Assembly: GCF_900112825.1 (NCBI RefSeq)
Contig: NZ_FONE01000005.1
Coordinates: 70,779 to 110,555 of the forward strand
Reading direction: 5' to 3'
DNA: 39,777 nucleotides
Source: Nitrosomonas sp. Nm166
GTDB lineage: Bacteria; Pseudomonadota; Gammaproteobacteria; Burkholderiales; Nitrosomonadaceae
Shown here one piece after another: positions 1 through 7,998 of this stretch. Made by a program: the position numbers and the translations under genes. Below the pieces are notes generated by a model. It searched no databases. It was given only the letters and a program-made list of their open reading frames with translations, and was not told the origin of the DNA. Positions within the stretch are counted from its first letter, which is position 1, and each line of letters starts with the position of its first letter.

Positions 1-902
1 GCGAAATCGCATCAGGTAATTCAGATCTCAGCCAGCGCACAGAAGAGCAGGCTTCCAGCCTCGAAGAAACAGCATCAAGCATGGAAGAGCTGACATCCAC
101 CGTCAAACAAAATGCAGATAATGCCCGCCAGGCGAACCAACTGGCAGCCGGCGCATCGGAAGTTGCGGTAAGAGGTGGTGCAGTGGTTGGCCAGGTCGTG
201 CAGACCATGAGCTCGATTAACGAAAGTTCGAAGAAGATTGTCGATATCATCAGTGTCATTGACGGTATTGCCTTTCAGACCAATATTCTGGCGCTGAATG
301 CCGCGGTGGAAGCTGCACGCGCGGGTGAACAGGGTCGTGGTTTTGCAGTAGTGGCGACAGAAGTGCGCACACTGGCACAGCGTTCTGCAGCAGCGGCGAA
401 AGAAATCAAGGAACTGATCAGCGACTCTGTCAGCAAGGTGGAAGATGGTACGCGGCTGGTGGACGAAGCCGGCGCGACGATGGATGAGATTGTCAGTGCT
501 GTGAAACGTGTGACCGATATCATGAGTGAAATCTCTGCGGCTTCACAGGAACAAAGCTCAGGCATAGAACAAGTGAACCAGGCTGTGACGCAGATGGATG
601 AAGTCACTCAACAAAATGCAGCGTTAGTGGAAGAGGCTGCGGCAGCGGCTGAATCGATGCAGGATCAGGCACGTGCACTCACGCAAGCGGTAATGGTGTT
701 CAAATTGTCTAGTAGCAACAGTTATGCCGTGGCCACACCGGTTAGAAGAAGTAATCGGCCATCTTCTGTTGCCAAGCTACCAAATCGAGGACCTGCAATT
801 AAGAAAGTTACCGTAAATTCAAATATCGATACCGCATCGATTCCTGCTCAGCCTCGTAAGGTGGCTGCAGGCGGTGGTAGTGATGATTGGGAAGAGTTCT
901 AA
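1..902 (+). CDS. Methyl-accepting chemotaxis protein, C-terminal part (5' end outside window)
   Basis: This is the cytoplasmic signalling domain of a chemoreceptor that controls the CheA kinase. The frame is open from base 3 to the stop at 900-902, so the sensor, membrane and HAMP parts lie upstream of the window. The highly conserved hairpin tip is visible ([20 protein letters not shown]), flanked by long Ala/Glu/Gln-rich coiled-coil helices with typical methylation-type EE/QQ pairs. After a flexible Ser/Pro/Arg-rich linker, the protein ends in DDWEEF, which resembles the C-terminal pentapeptide (NWETF type) that tethers CheR/CheB in high-abundance receptors. Family assignment is secure. The ligand cannot be told without the N-terminus. 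Confidence 0.95.
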   Translation, partial: EIASGNSDLSQRTEEQASSLEETASSMEELTSTVKQNADNARQANQLAAGASEVAVRGGAVVGQVVQTMSSINESSKKIVDIISVIDGIAFQTNILALNAAVEAARAGEQGRGFAVVATEVRTLAQRSAAAAKEIKELISDSVSKVEDGTRLVDEAGATMDEIVSAVKRVTDIMSEISAASQEQSSGIEQVNQAVTQMDEVTQQNAALVEEAAAAAESMQDQARALTQAVMVFKLSSSNSYAVATPVRRSNRPSSVAKLPNRGPAIKKVTVNSNIDTASIPAQPRKVAAGGGSDDWEEF

Positions 903-960
903 AATTACCATTCACATCCAGGCGGACAGCAGTTCCGCTTAAAACTGTAATATTAAAGCG

Positions 961-983
961 ATCTCCTGGTCAGACCAGGGGAT
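961..983 (+). terminator. Possible terminator hairpin after the chemoreceptor gene
   Basis: A 9-bp stem (961-969 with 975-983, one G-T pair) closes a 5-nt loop, about 60 nt after the receptor stop codon. A weaker 7-bp hairpin lies at 920-940. The tract after the stem is only moderately T-rich, so this may be a weak intrinsic terminator or a simple 3' end structure between convergent genes. Confidence 0.35.
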
Positions 984-1169
984 TGTAAATTTGTCTGTAA
1001 ATATGCACCATAGGGCTATACTTACAGAAGTATCGGATTGAACAAGCTTAATAACCTCATACCCTCATGCCCTCCTTTCAATTGCTCTGTTCAAGTCATT
1101 TCAATTTCTTATATAGCCAGTACGATAAAGAAGAATCCTAATCTTTTAAGAGTTGCTTCAATTCCATGC

Positions 1170-1718
1170 TTATTGAGCAGAGCGCCAAGGTGCGATATCG
1201 CGTTCAGTAGTGAGACTATGTTTGCTGATCCCGACGTCATCGAAATCAGCTTGCTCAAGCGCACTGATTTGATAGACTCCCGATGCAACATAGATCTTAA
1301 TGTAGCCATCTGCGACTGCGATATGGTTATTGCCATCCTTGTGCATTTGGATACTGAAACGGGTACCGATATCCTTGATGAGCGCTTTACCTACCTTTAC
1401 CTCGAGTTTGCTGGCAGCATTTTCTTTGACATCAAAATAAACATTTCCTTTGAATAACTCGACTTGCAGCGGTTTATCATCTTTCACGGCAATAGAACTG
1501 TGAATGTCCAATGCCATATCGATATTGGGTGCTATCGTAGCAGTAAGGGGTTTTTCCGATTTTGTTTCATAAAATCGGATGCTATGCGGTTTACCAAAAT
1601 ACCACGTCATCAGGCCGAGCAACACACAAAAGCCCATGATTGAACAATGCACCAAAAAACGCTGCCAACTGAAAACAAAGGTATACGGTGTTATTACGGG
1701 TGGCTCCGGTTTTTGCAT
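1170..1718 (-). CDS. Short FecR-like protein (anti-sigma/sigma regulator family), C-terminally truncated
   Basis: The predicted 182-residue protein has one membrane segment near the N-terminus (about residues 24-42), followed by a FecR-type domain. Typical elements are LFKGNVYFDV, IGTRFSIQMHKDG and the late DIAPWR, the position where FecR proteins usually read 'AWRxGxLxF'. The sequence stops three residues later, so the usual C-terminal part is missing, as is the N-terminal sigma-binding (DUF4880-like) region. Family members are normally around 300 residues. FecR proteins relay outer-membrane receptor signals to an ECF sigma factor, but no sigma or TonB receptor gene is next to it. ATG at 1718 is chosen; an in-frame TTG lies at 1730. 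It is either a minimal variant or a decaying remnant. Confidence 0.6.
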   Translation of the reverse strand: MQKPEPPVITPYTFVFSWQRFLVHCSIMGFCVLLGLMTWYFGKPHSIRFYETKSEKPLTATIAPNIDMALDIHSSIAVKDDKPLQVELFKGNVYFDVKENAASKLEVKVGKALIKDIGTRFSIQMHKDGNNHIAVADGYIKIYVASGVYQISALEQADFDDVGISKHSLTTERDIAPWRSAQ

Positions 1719-1749
1719 GTGATTTAGCAAATGAGGAATGAAAGCCCAA

Positions 1750-1779
1750 ATTATATACCAACAACAATAATTTTTTGAA
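1750..1779 (-). promoter_or_regulatory. Possible sigma70-type promoter for the FecR-like gene
   Basis: On the minus strand, TTCAAA (1779-1774), an 18-nt spacer and a perfect TATAAT (1755-1750) precede the FecR-like start by about 32 nt. The -10 is strong and the -35 is poor. Confidence 0.3.
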
Positions 1780-1895
1780 CCGGAGTTCGCGGTTAATACT
1801 TGACAAACCCTTGTGGTTTATGATCTTAAAATGATTAATCTGTGATTTTGATGAATAAGAATCCGTGAATGATGAGCCAACATGATCGCTTGCGC

Positions 1896-2843
1896 CTACT
1901 TCAATTGGTACGTGACAAGCGCGCGCACATTGAGAAGGCCGTCATTCTGACTGGTAGCGGCGGGAGGGCGTGTCACCCACAGCGGGCTGTAGAACATTCC
2001 CACGCTCAGCATGAGTCTGTTAGTCATGGGATAAGCGATACCGGCGCTGGTTGAGAACGTCCAGGTTTCAGCTTCCAGGCGGTTACGATCGAGAATGCCA
2101 AACGTCAAGGCATTGACTTGAACTCGTGTGTCAAGGAAATTTCCCGCTACGGCAATATAAGGTGTTAACCCTCTTAATCGTTCGATGCGGTATGATCCGC
2201 TGAGTTCGAGTCCTGCAGAGTGTTGGCTCAACCTATCCGCAGACTTTTTCTCGCAACCAAAAAAGTTCTCTGAAGAACCCGGCGGGAATTTGACAACGTC
2301 ACTGGGGCAAGTAATCGCGCCTTCTACATCACCGATCTGTCCGTACATTCGCATGCCGATCGTCCAGGGGTCACGTTCAAACAAGGGGCGTTCCAGAGCG
2401 AACGCGAAGAGATTGGGTTTGACCCCAAAAACACGGATGGGCGGCACATAAGACAAGGTCAAGGCAAATCGCCACGGAAGTCCGAGGGTGATACGCGGCC
2501 GGGCAAAAATAGGTGCTTTGGTCACATCGACTTCATGCGTGCCATTGAAAGCAATGCGCTGTTGTGAGGCGCTGAGCTGAGGGATCCAGTCCAATTCGGC
2601 GCCAACCTCGATCGAACCAGGGACCCTGCTGCGTGGTACGCTGAGTCCGGAGAGGAGTGTGATAGAGGTGACATAATTCATTGCCCATGCTTCAGGGCGA
2701 TTAGAATGAAGAAATTCAGTATCCTGTATAACAACCTGCGCCAGTGCTTGACCACCCGGCAGGATGATCAAAAGGCTGGCGGCATACATTAGGCAACAAT
2801 AATTTTTTAGCCCCGAAGAGGAAGGTATGAGTGGGGGGTGCAT
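1896..2843 (-). CDS. Putative outer-membrane beta-barrel protein, function unknown
   Basis: The 315-residue protein has a late but clear signal peptide (hydrophobic stretch about residues 18-33 ending GQALAQ). The mature part is rich in alternating hydrophobic/polar segments and aromatic residues (FALTLSYVPP, LSGSYRIERL, TFSTSAGIAYPMTN, LMLSVGMFYSPLWV) and ends with a strand-like tail, ALVTYQLK. This is the pattern of an outer-membrane barrel. A Cys pair around residues 178-197 could form a periplasmic or surface loop disulphide. ATG at 2843 is supported by AAGGAG 8-9 nt upstream. The next gene on the strand is the FecR-like gene, 177 nt downstream. I do not recognise a named family. A transport or adhesion role would be guesswork. 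Confidence 0.6.
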   Translation of the reverse strand: MHPPLIPSSSGLKNYCCLMYAASLLIILPGGQALAQVVIQDTEFLHSNRPEAWAMNYVTSITLLSGLSVPRSRVPGSIEVGAELDWIPQLSASQQRIAFNGTHEVDVTKAPIFARPRITLGLPWRFALTLSYVPPIRVFGVKPNLFAFALERPLFERDPWTIGMRMYGQIGDVEGAITCPSDVVKFPPGSSENFFGCEKKSADRLSQHSAGLELSGSYRIERLRGLTPYIAVAGNFLDTRVQVNALTFGILDRNRLEAETWTFSTSAGIAYPMTNRLMLSVGMFYSPLWVTRPPAATSQNDGLLNVRALVTYQLK

Positions 2844-2902
2844 GGACCGAGTCTCCTTCGTATGACGGGATTAGCCGGAAAAACCAGATCATCGTGACGG
2901 TA

Positions 2903-2924
2903 TAAATAAAACGCTTTTTATTTA
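2903..2924. repeat. Perfect 9-bp palindrome in the leader of the barrel-protein gene
   Basis: TAAATAAAA (2903-2911) and TTTTATTTA (2916-2924) are separated by CGCT. The element lies downstream of the predicted promoter and about 60 nt upstream of the start codon. It could be an operator or a hairpin in the mRNA leader. Confidence 0.5.
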
Positions 2925-2938
2925 CTTACCAAAGATGA

Positions 2939-2967
2939 AATATATGTAAAGTCGGATATTCAGTCAA
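2939..2967 (-). promoter_or_regulatory. Sigma70-like promoter for the barrel-protein gene
   Basis: On the minus strand TTGACT (2967-2962) and TATATT (2944-2939) are exactly 17 nt apart, each matching consensus at five of six positions. Transcription would start near 2931, giving a leader of about 88 nt that contains the palindrome at 2903-2924. Confidence 0.55.
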
Positions 2968-3077
2968 TTCGGTAGCGGTACGATCTGATCCGAGTTGGTC
3001 AATGTACCCTGATTTTATCCATTTAAACAGTACGATAAATAATTTTACTGGTTTCTCTCAGACCCGGGTTATTGGCA

Positions 3078-4781
3078 CTACCGCAGACGCCGATGCCGGG
3101 CAAGATAAAGAGGCGTCCAACCATGGGGAATTCTGTTGACGAAATGGTAGCGTGCGACATGATAGCTGGGGTCGAAGCCGTAGAAATTGAGTTGCATGTG
3201 GCGGAGTTCTTCGTCGCGGTAGCTTTGCAGGGGTTTTCGCTGTTCGTCTGATTGGCGTTGCTGCAATTTTTGTTGCAGCAACGCGGGAAAATCCGGGTGA
3301 ATTGCGATGGTTTCAGCGATGTGCGCTATCTTTTTGTTGAAATCGGCATGGTTCATGGCAAAGCAACCATTGATCAAGCCAATGTCACGCGCTTCCTGTG
3401 CGCCGATGGGCAGGCGGTTCTGCGTCACGGATTTCACTTGGGATTCACCGATGCGTCTGGGCAGCAGGTAAGTCCAGTATTCCGAGCCATACAAGTTGCC
3501 CATGTTTTTATAATGTGGGTTTAGAATGACGCTGGTGCGGGCGAAAACATAATCGGCAGCCAGCGACAAAAAAACACCCCCGGCGCCGGCGTTGCCTTGT
3601 AGCGCAGCAATCGTCAATTGCCGGTCTGTGGTGATAATGTCATGCGCCAGATCATTCATCGCGTTGATGTTGCGCCAGGATTCATCAGCAGGGCTGGCGG
3701 CATGTTCGATGTGACGGAGATGAATGCCGTTACTCCAGAAATCGGGTCCACCCATCAGCACGATGACCCGGACAGGACTGCGCGCGGCCTGAAGATAGGC
3801 TTCCCGCAGACGCTCGCATTGTCCGGTATCCATGGCGCCGTTATAAAAGGTAAAGTGCAGGTACCCCACATCATTTTTCTGCTCAAACCAGATGTCGCGA
3901 TAAGTAGCGACGGGTCTTGCAGAGAAAGGATCAGAGGGTATTTCCGGCACATCGGCAAGATGATCTTTCAGTGCTCGTGTAGCAGCCAGCTTGAAAGTTG
4001 GCTCGATATTACTTTTATGTTTCAAGTGACCAATCCAGATTGCACCATCCGTTGTGGCACGGCAGATAGCATTGTGACGCTTTGCCAGAATGGTTCCTGG
4101 CTTGCCGTTTAAATCTTTCTCCATGCAGGCATCAAACAGATAATAGGGTTCGTCAAACAGGATATCCTGGACACCGGGAAACCCATCGGCAGCATGGATT
4201 TTTCGTAAAACGGTAAACGTATCGTCTTGCTGCCAATCAATGCTGCGGTCGATTTGCCGGATGGGAGTATGCAGCCGGCCTTGTACCTCCGGGCGCGAAT
4301 AATCCAAAGGAACCGGTTTGTAGATGCCAGATTGGAAGCGCATCACGGCCGTCAGCACGGCATGGGTTACGGCTTCAACGACTTCATGGCGGTACAGGCT
4401 GCTTTTTCTGGCGAACCGCATTGGGAACATTTCGAATGCCCAGATATCGCCTGCATCCATTTCCGCATCGGCTTGTAATACCGTAACCCCCCATTCGTGC
4501 CGGTTATGCATGATCGCCCAGTCCAACGCGGAAGGGCCGCGATCGCCGATGATACCGGGGTGAACAACCAGGCATACCCGTTCGCGCCAGATCGCCTCCG
4601 GAATGGCGCGCTTCAGAAACGGGGCAATCACCAGATCGGGTTGAAACAGGTCGACTGCTTGCTGGGTTACGGCGTCGTTGATATCGAATTCGATGGAGAG
4701 CTCATGCCCGAGCCGGGTCAACTCGATAAACAAGCGTTGTGCCAGGCTGTTGAAACTGTGGGTAAGAAACAGAATCTTCAA
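3078..4781 (-). CDS. hypX: Hydrogenase maturation factor HypX (HoxX), CO supply for the NiFe active site
   Basis: The protein has 567 residues and two domains. The N-terminal half resembles formyltransferases (HPGIIGDRGPSALDWAI about residue 73, then a D-rich MDAGDIWAF segment). The C-terminal half is an enoyl-CoA hydratase/isomerase (crotonase) fold (NAGAGGVFLSLAADYVFA). In known HypX proteins the first half moves a formyl group from formyl-tetrahydrofolate to CoA and the second half releases CO, which becomes the iron ligand under aerobic conditions. It starts 5 nt after the hypE stop. The start codon appears to be TTG at 4781, giving the family-typical MKILFLTHSFNS. It is the last gene of the hyp run. 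Confidence 0.93.
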   Translation of the reverse strand: MKILFLTHSFNSLAQRLFIELTRLGHELSIEFDINDAVTQQAVDLFQPDLVIAPFLKRAIPEAIWRERVCLVVHPGIIGDRGPSALDWAIMHNRHEWGVTVLQADAEMDAGDIWAFEMFPMRFARKSSLYRHEVVEAVTHAVLTAVMRFQSGIYKPVPLDYSRPEVQGRLHTPIRQIDRSIDWQQDDTFTVLRKIHAADGFPGVQDILFDEPYYLFDACMEKDLNGKPGTILAKRHNAICRATTDGAIWIGHLKHKSNIEPTFKLAATRALKDHLADVPEIPSDPFSARPVATYRDIWFEQKNDVGYLHFTFYNGAMDTGQCERLREAYLQAARSPVRVIVLMGGPDFWSNGIHLRHIEHAASPADESWRNINAMNDLAHDIITTDRQLTIAALQGNAGAGGVFLSLAADYVFARTSVILNPHYKNMGNLYGSEYWTYLLPRRIGESQVKSVTQNRLPIGAQEARDIGLINGCFAMNHADFNKKIAHIAETIAIHPDFPALLQQKLQQRQSDEQRKPLQSYRDEELRHMQLNFYGFDPSYHVARYHFVNRIPHGWTPLYLARHRRLR

Positions 4782-4786
4782 TAGCT

Positions 4787-5845
4787 TTAACAGATACGCG
4801 GAAGTTGTTCACCACTGAGCCAGTCGACGACTCGCTTACCGCCAAAACGAGTTTGCATCTGCACGAAACAATGTGTGTCTTCGATGACCTCGCCAATAAT
4901 GGCGGCATTTTGTCCCAGGGGATGTGCCTGCATGGCAGGCAGCAATTTTTCGGCATCATCTGGCGTGCAGATTGCTATGAGTTTACCTTCATTGGCGATA
5001 TACAAGGGATCCAAACCTAAAAACTCGCAGGCTGCATTAACCGGTTCATGAATGGGCAACTCATTTTCATACAACATCATGCCAACGAATGATTGCAGCG
5101 CGATTTCATTAAGTGCAGCGGCCAGGCCGCCGCGTGTTGGATCACGCAGCACATGGATGTCTGGAACAGCAGCAATCATGCAGGCTACCAGATCATGCAA
5201 TGCAGCGGTATCGGACTCGATGCTGGTATGAAAAGACAGATTCTCGCGCAATGCCAGGATGGCAATGCCGTGATCCCCCAAGGTGCCGGACACCAATATT
5301 TTGTCGCCCGGCCGTGCATTGTTGCTGGCGATGTGGATTCCTTCCGGCACCACGCCGAGGCCGGTGGTAGTAATAAACACGCCGTCACCGCTGCCTTTTT
5401 CCACCACTTTCGTATCACCGGTCACAATCGGCACCTGGGCTGCTTGCGCAGCCTGTGCCATGGAATCCACGATGCGCTTCAGATCGGAAAGTGGAAAACC
5501 TTCTTCCAGAATGAAGCTGCCCGCCAGATAGCACGGTTTTGCACCGGACATGACGACATCATTGATAGTGCCATGAACCGATAGACTACCAATATCTCCA
5601 CCTGGAAAAAATAATGGCGTGATGACGTGGCTGTCGGTTGACATGACCATGCGTCCGTTAAAACTCTGGAAACAGGCCTGATCATTCATTTGGCGCAAGA
5701 ATTCGTTATCGAATGCAGCAACAAACAGTTGCTCGATTAACTGCGCCATCGCACGTCCGCCACTGCCGTGCACCATCTCAACGCAACCTTTTTTCAGGTC
5801 GAGTGAACGGCTGTAGCCTGGTTTGACTTTGCCTGAACCAGTCAT
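4787..5845 (-). CDS. hypE: Hydrogenase maturation protein HypE (carbamoyl dehydratase)
   Basis: The 352-residue enzyme belongs to the PurM-like ATP-binding family. It converts the carbamoyl group delivered by HypF into a thiocyanate on its own C-terminal cysteine, the cyanide source for the Fe(CN)2CO group. Visible marks are the N-terminal HGSGGRAM motif, the GDTKVV segment, the DPTRGGLA segment and the exact C-terminal PRIC, whose final Cys is the modified residue. The ATG at 5845 overlaps the hypD stop by one base (TGATG), so translation is probably coupled. The frame runs further upstream, but that part is hypD sequence. Confidence 0.96.
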   Translation of the reverse strand: MTGSGKVKPGYSRSLDLKKGCVEMVHGSGGRAMAQLIEQLFVAAFDNEFLRQMNDQACFQSFNGRMVMSTDSHVITPLFFPGGDIGSLSVHGTINDVVMSGAKPCYLAGSFILEEGFPLSDLKRIVDSMAQAAQAAQVPIVTGDTKVVEKGSGDGVFITTTGLGVVPEGIHIASNNARPGDKILVSGTLGDHGIAILALRENLSFHTSIESDTAALHDLVACMIAAVPDIHVLRDPTRGGLAAALNEIALQSFVGMMLYENELPIHEPVNAACEFLGLDPLYIANEGKLIAICTPDDAEKLLPAMQAHPLGQNAAIIGEVIEDTHCFVQMQTRFGGKRVVDWLSGEQLPRIC

Positions 5846-6990
5846 CAGTTTTCCCGCGTCATGATAGGATTTTTTTCCCGGAAACGGCCATAACTGTAAT
5901 AAGCGGCGCAGGCGCCTTCTGACGATACCATACAAGAACCGATGGGATTTTCCGGTGTGCAGACGGTGCCAAAAATCTTGCAGTCCTGTGGCTGTTTAAC
6001 ACCACGCAAAATGGCGCCGCATTCGCAAGCCTTGTTATCTGCGATCGATATGGCCGGAATCCGGAAGCGTCGTTCGGCATCAAAATCGGCATAGGATGAT
6101 TTAATTTTCAGTGCGCTGTAAGGTACCCATCCCAGGCCGCGCCATTCAAATGTGCGGCGCAATTCAAAGACTTCCGCCACCAGCCGTTGCGCCTTGATAT
6201 TGCCTGCGGGCAGTACCGCGCGGGTGAATTCATTTTCAACTTCGGCGCGGCCTTCATTGGCCTGGCGTATCAGCATCAATATGGCCTGCATGACATCCAG
6301 CGGCTCAAAACCTGCTATGACCACCGGTTTCTGGAATTCTTCGGCAAAATATTCATAAGGCTGACTGCCGATCACAGTTGAAACATGCGCTGGACCGACA
6401 AAGCCATCCAACGGAACCACGCCAAGCTGGCGCACTTCCGGCGATTGTAGAATATGGGAAATGGCTGAGGGAGTTAATACATGGTTGCAAAATACCGTGA
6501 AATTGTCCAACCTCAGTTGCTGGGCTTGTTTGATGGCTACAGCGGTGGGCGGTGTAGTGGTTTCGAAGCCAATGGCAAGAAACACTACTTGATGTTGCGG
6601 ATTTTTTTGTGCAATGGTTACTGCATCCGCAGCAGAATAGATCATCCGGATATCCGCCTGTGCCTTTGCTTTTAACAGACTCATACCGTTTGCGGCGGGT
6701 ATGCGTAACATATCGCCATAACTGCACAGTATCAGACCGGGGGTTTGCGCCAATTGAATGGCATTCTCGACACGGCCGACCGGCAATATGCATACTGGAC
6801 AGCCGGGGCCATGGATCATATGCACATTACCGGGAAGCAGGTCAACGATGCCATGGCGTGAAATGGCGTGCGTGTGTCCACCACAGAATTCCATAAAATG
6901 GTAATGGCGACGGGGATCAGCTTCAGCTGCGATATTGGCGGCGATTTTTCCTGCCAGATTGCCATCACGAAACTCGTCGATATATTTCAT
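5845..6990 (-). CDS. hypD: Hydrogenase maturation protein HypD (Fe-S scaffold)
   Basis: HypD with HypC assembles the Fe(CN)2CO unit. The 381-residue protein shows FCGGHTH and GPGCPVC near the N-terminus, GFETTTPPTA, and a C-terminal Cys-rich region (ACECGAIL, then CKIFGTVCTPENPIGSCM and GAC) that binds the [4Fe-4S] cluster. The ATG at 6990 is chosen because it gives the family-typical MKYIDEFRDG and lies 7 nt after the hypC stop. An upstream in-frame ATG at 7014 would overlap hypC by 17 nt, and neither has a good Shine-Dalgarno. Translation is probably coupled to hypC and hypE. Confidence 0.95.
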   Translation of the reverse strand: MKYIDEFRDGNLAGKIAANIAAEADPRRHYHFMEFCGGHTHAISRHGIVDLLPGNVHMIHGPGCPVCILPVGRVENAIQLAQTPGLILCSYGDMLRIPAANGMSLLKAKAQADIRMIYSAADAVTIAQKNPQHQVVFLAIGFETTTPPTAVAIKQAQQLRLDNFTVFCNHVLTPSAISHILQSPEVRQLGVVPLDGFVGPAHVSTVIGSQPYEYFAEEFQKPVVIAGFEPLDVMQAILMLIRQANEGRAEVENEFTRAVLPAGNIKAQRLVAEVFELRRTFEWRGLGWVPYSALKIKSSYADFDAERRFRIPAISIADNKACECGAILRGVKQPQDCKIFGTVCTPENPIGSCMVSSEGACAAYYSYGRFREKNPIMTREN

Positions 6991-6997
6991 GCCAGCT

Positions 6998-7234
6998 TTA
7001 GTGTGAATCGTCATTGGAGGAGGTGGACATTTCAGCAAACATTGCCAGTGTATGTTCCGCTTCAAGCGGATCCAGCTTTTGTAGCGCAAAACCAACATGC
7101 ACGATGACATAATCTCCGGGTGCAATATCCTCAACCAATGCCAGCGAAACCTCCTTGCGGATACCGCCAAGGTTTACAATCGCATGATTTTCGGCGGTCA
7201 GTTGCTCAACACAGGCAGGAATGGCAAGGCACAT
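6998..7234 (-). CDS. hypC: Hydrogenase maturation chaperone HypC
   Basis: This 78-residue HypC/HupF-family protein begins MCLAIPA; Cys2, exposed after Met removal, carries the iron cofactor between HypD and the large-subunit precursor. The core VNLGGIRKEVSLALV and GDYVIVHVGFALQKLD is typical of the family. It is the first gene after the accessory island, so its normal partner upstream (hypF) is about 6.6 kb away. hypC-hypX therefore probably needs its own promoter. Confidence 0.95.
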   Translation of the reverse strand: MCLAIPACVEQLTAENHAIVNLGGIRKEVSLALVEDIAPGDYVIVHVGFALQKLDPLEAEHTLAMFAEMSTSSNDDSH

Positions 7235-7264
7235 GGGTATTTATGTGAATTTTCAGATGCTAAG

Positions 7265-7292
7265 ATTATGACATAACTATTCATTTTCTTAA
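7265..7292 (-). promoter_or_regulatory. Candidate promoter for hypCDEX
   Basis: On the minus strand TTAAGA (7292-7287), a 16-nt spacer and CATAAT (7270-7265) lie about 31 nt before the hypC start in AT-rich DNA, between hypC and a transposase remnant. The match is moderate. It is worth noting because the island separates hypC from the hox promoter. Confidence 0.3.
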
Positions 7293-7322
7293 TTATGAAG
7301 CTATAATTCTTTTTTAGCCCCA

Positions 7323-7583
7323 TTACACCATTACACTAGGTTGTTTCCTGTGCAATATTGTGATTTTTAAAACGACCTTGCGACCTTGCAGGTGGTTGAT
7401 AAAACGATTATAAAAACCATTGCCTTTATTATTCTGTGATTCCTTTAAGAATACTTTGCGTTCAGATTCCATTAGACTTTAAAATACCTGGAGCGGTATC
7501 GCTTATATATCCAGCCTTTGTTCTCTATCTAACTTGATGATTATTTTAGTTAAAAATTCTTGATAAGCTCTCTTTACGAGCAT
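7323..7583 (-). pseudogene. Remnant of an IS256-like (mutator-type) transposase, N-terminal part
   Basis: A minus-strand frame beginning at the ATG at 7583 reads through two internal stop codons (TAA at 7505-7503 and 7481-7479) to a stop at 7323. Its middle encodes MESERKVFLKE followed by NKGNGFYNRF. This resembles the conserved N-terminal block of IS256-superfamily transposases (an acidic helix with E-x-E-R and 'F/YL-E/K-E', then 'NGYY/FY-R'). The DDE catalytic region is absent, so the gene is dead. It lies at the hypC-side edge of the accessory island. Recognition is from memory of the family pattern. Confidence 0.5.
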
Positions 7584-7998
7584 GCAGAACCCTTTGCGTC
7601 TTTATAACGCGATTTTTTGTCAAAATCAGATCTTACATGTCCGCCTCAGACACAAGAAAATTTACACTACCAATTTTTTCGACATGCTTCCCCTCCAAGT
7701 TAGGATGAATATGACTGAGTAGATCAGTCAGACCTTTTAACTTCAATACCCGAATTAATCTCTGATAAGTGTGCTTGTAAGAATCTTATTGCCTCGATAA
7801 GAGAACCATTTTGTGGCTTAACCTGAAGAATCTAGAAGCGTTAAGCCCCTGAAAGAATGTCGCTTTAATTGCGACTATTGGTCCATGTCAGAGAGTATGC
7901 TACGGAGTACGGTGAAATCATCATACCCGAATGTGATCAATGGCAGGAGCTGCCGCCGCTTGCGCGTATCCGTATCTCTACTGAGATCACTACTGCAA
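7584..7998. other. Intergenic, probably decayed sequence
   Basis: No convincing gene was found. There is an open 54-codon stretch on the plus strand (7869-8030, stop at 8031-8033, no ATG, overlapping the end of the M28 gene) and a 35-codon open stretch on the minus strand around 7730-7835. Neither is recognised. A strong Shine-Dalgarno-like GGAGGGG precedes an ATG that opens only seven codons (minus strand, near 7685). The pattern fits mutated remains of mobile DNA. Confidence 0.4.

Noticed and set aside
1591-1806. Minus-strand frame overlapping the start of the FecR-like gene
   Set aside because: It overlaps the better-supported FecR-like frame and has no family features.
2801-2812. TTTTTTAGCCCC occurs both here and at 7310-7321, possibly insertion-linked
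   Set aside because: One copy is within the barrel-protein coding sequence and 12 bp of low-complexity sequence can recur by chance.
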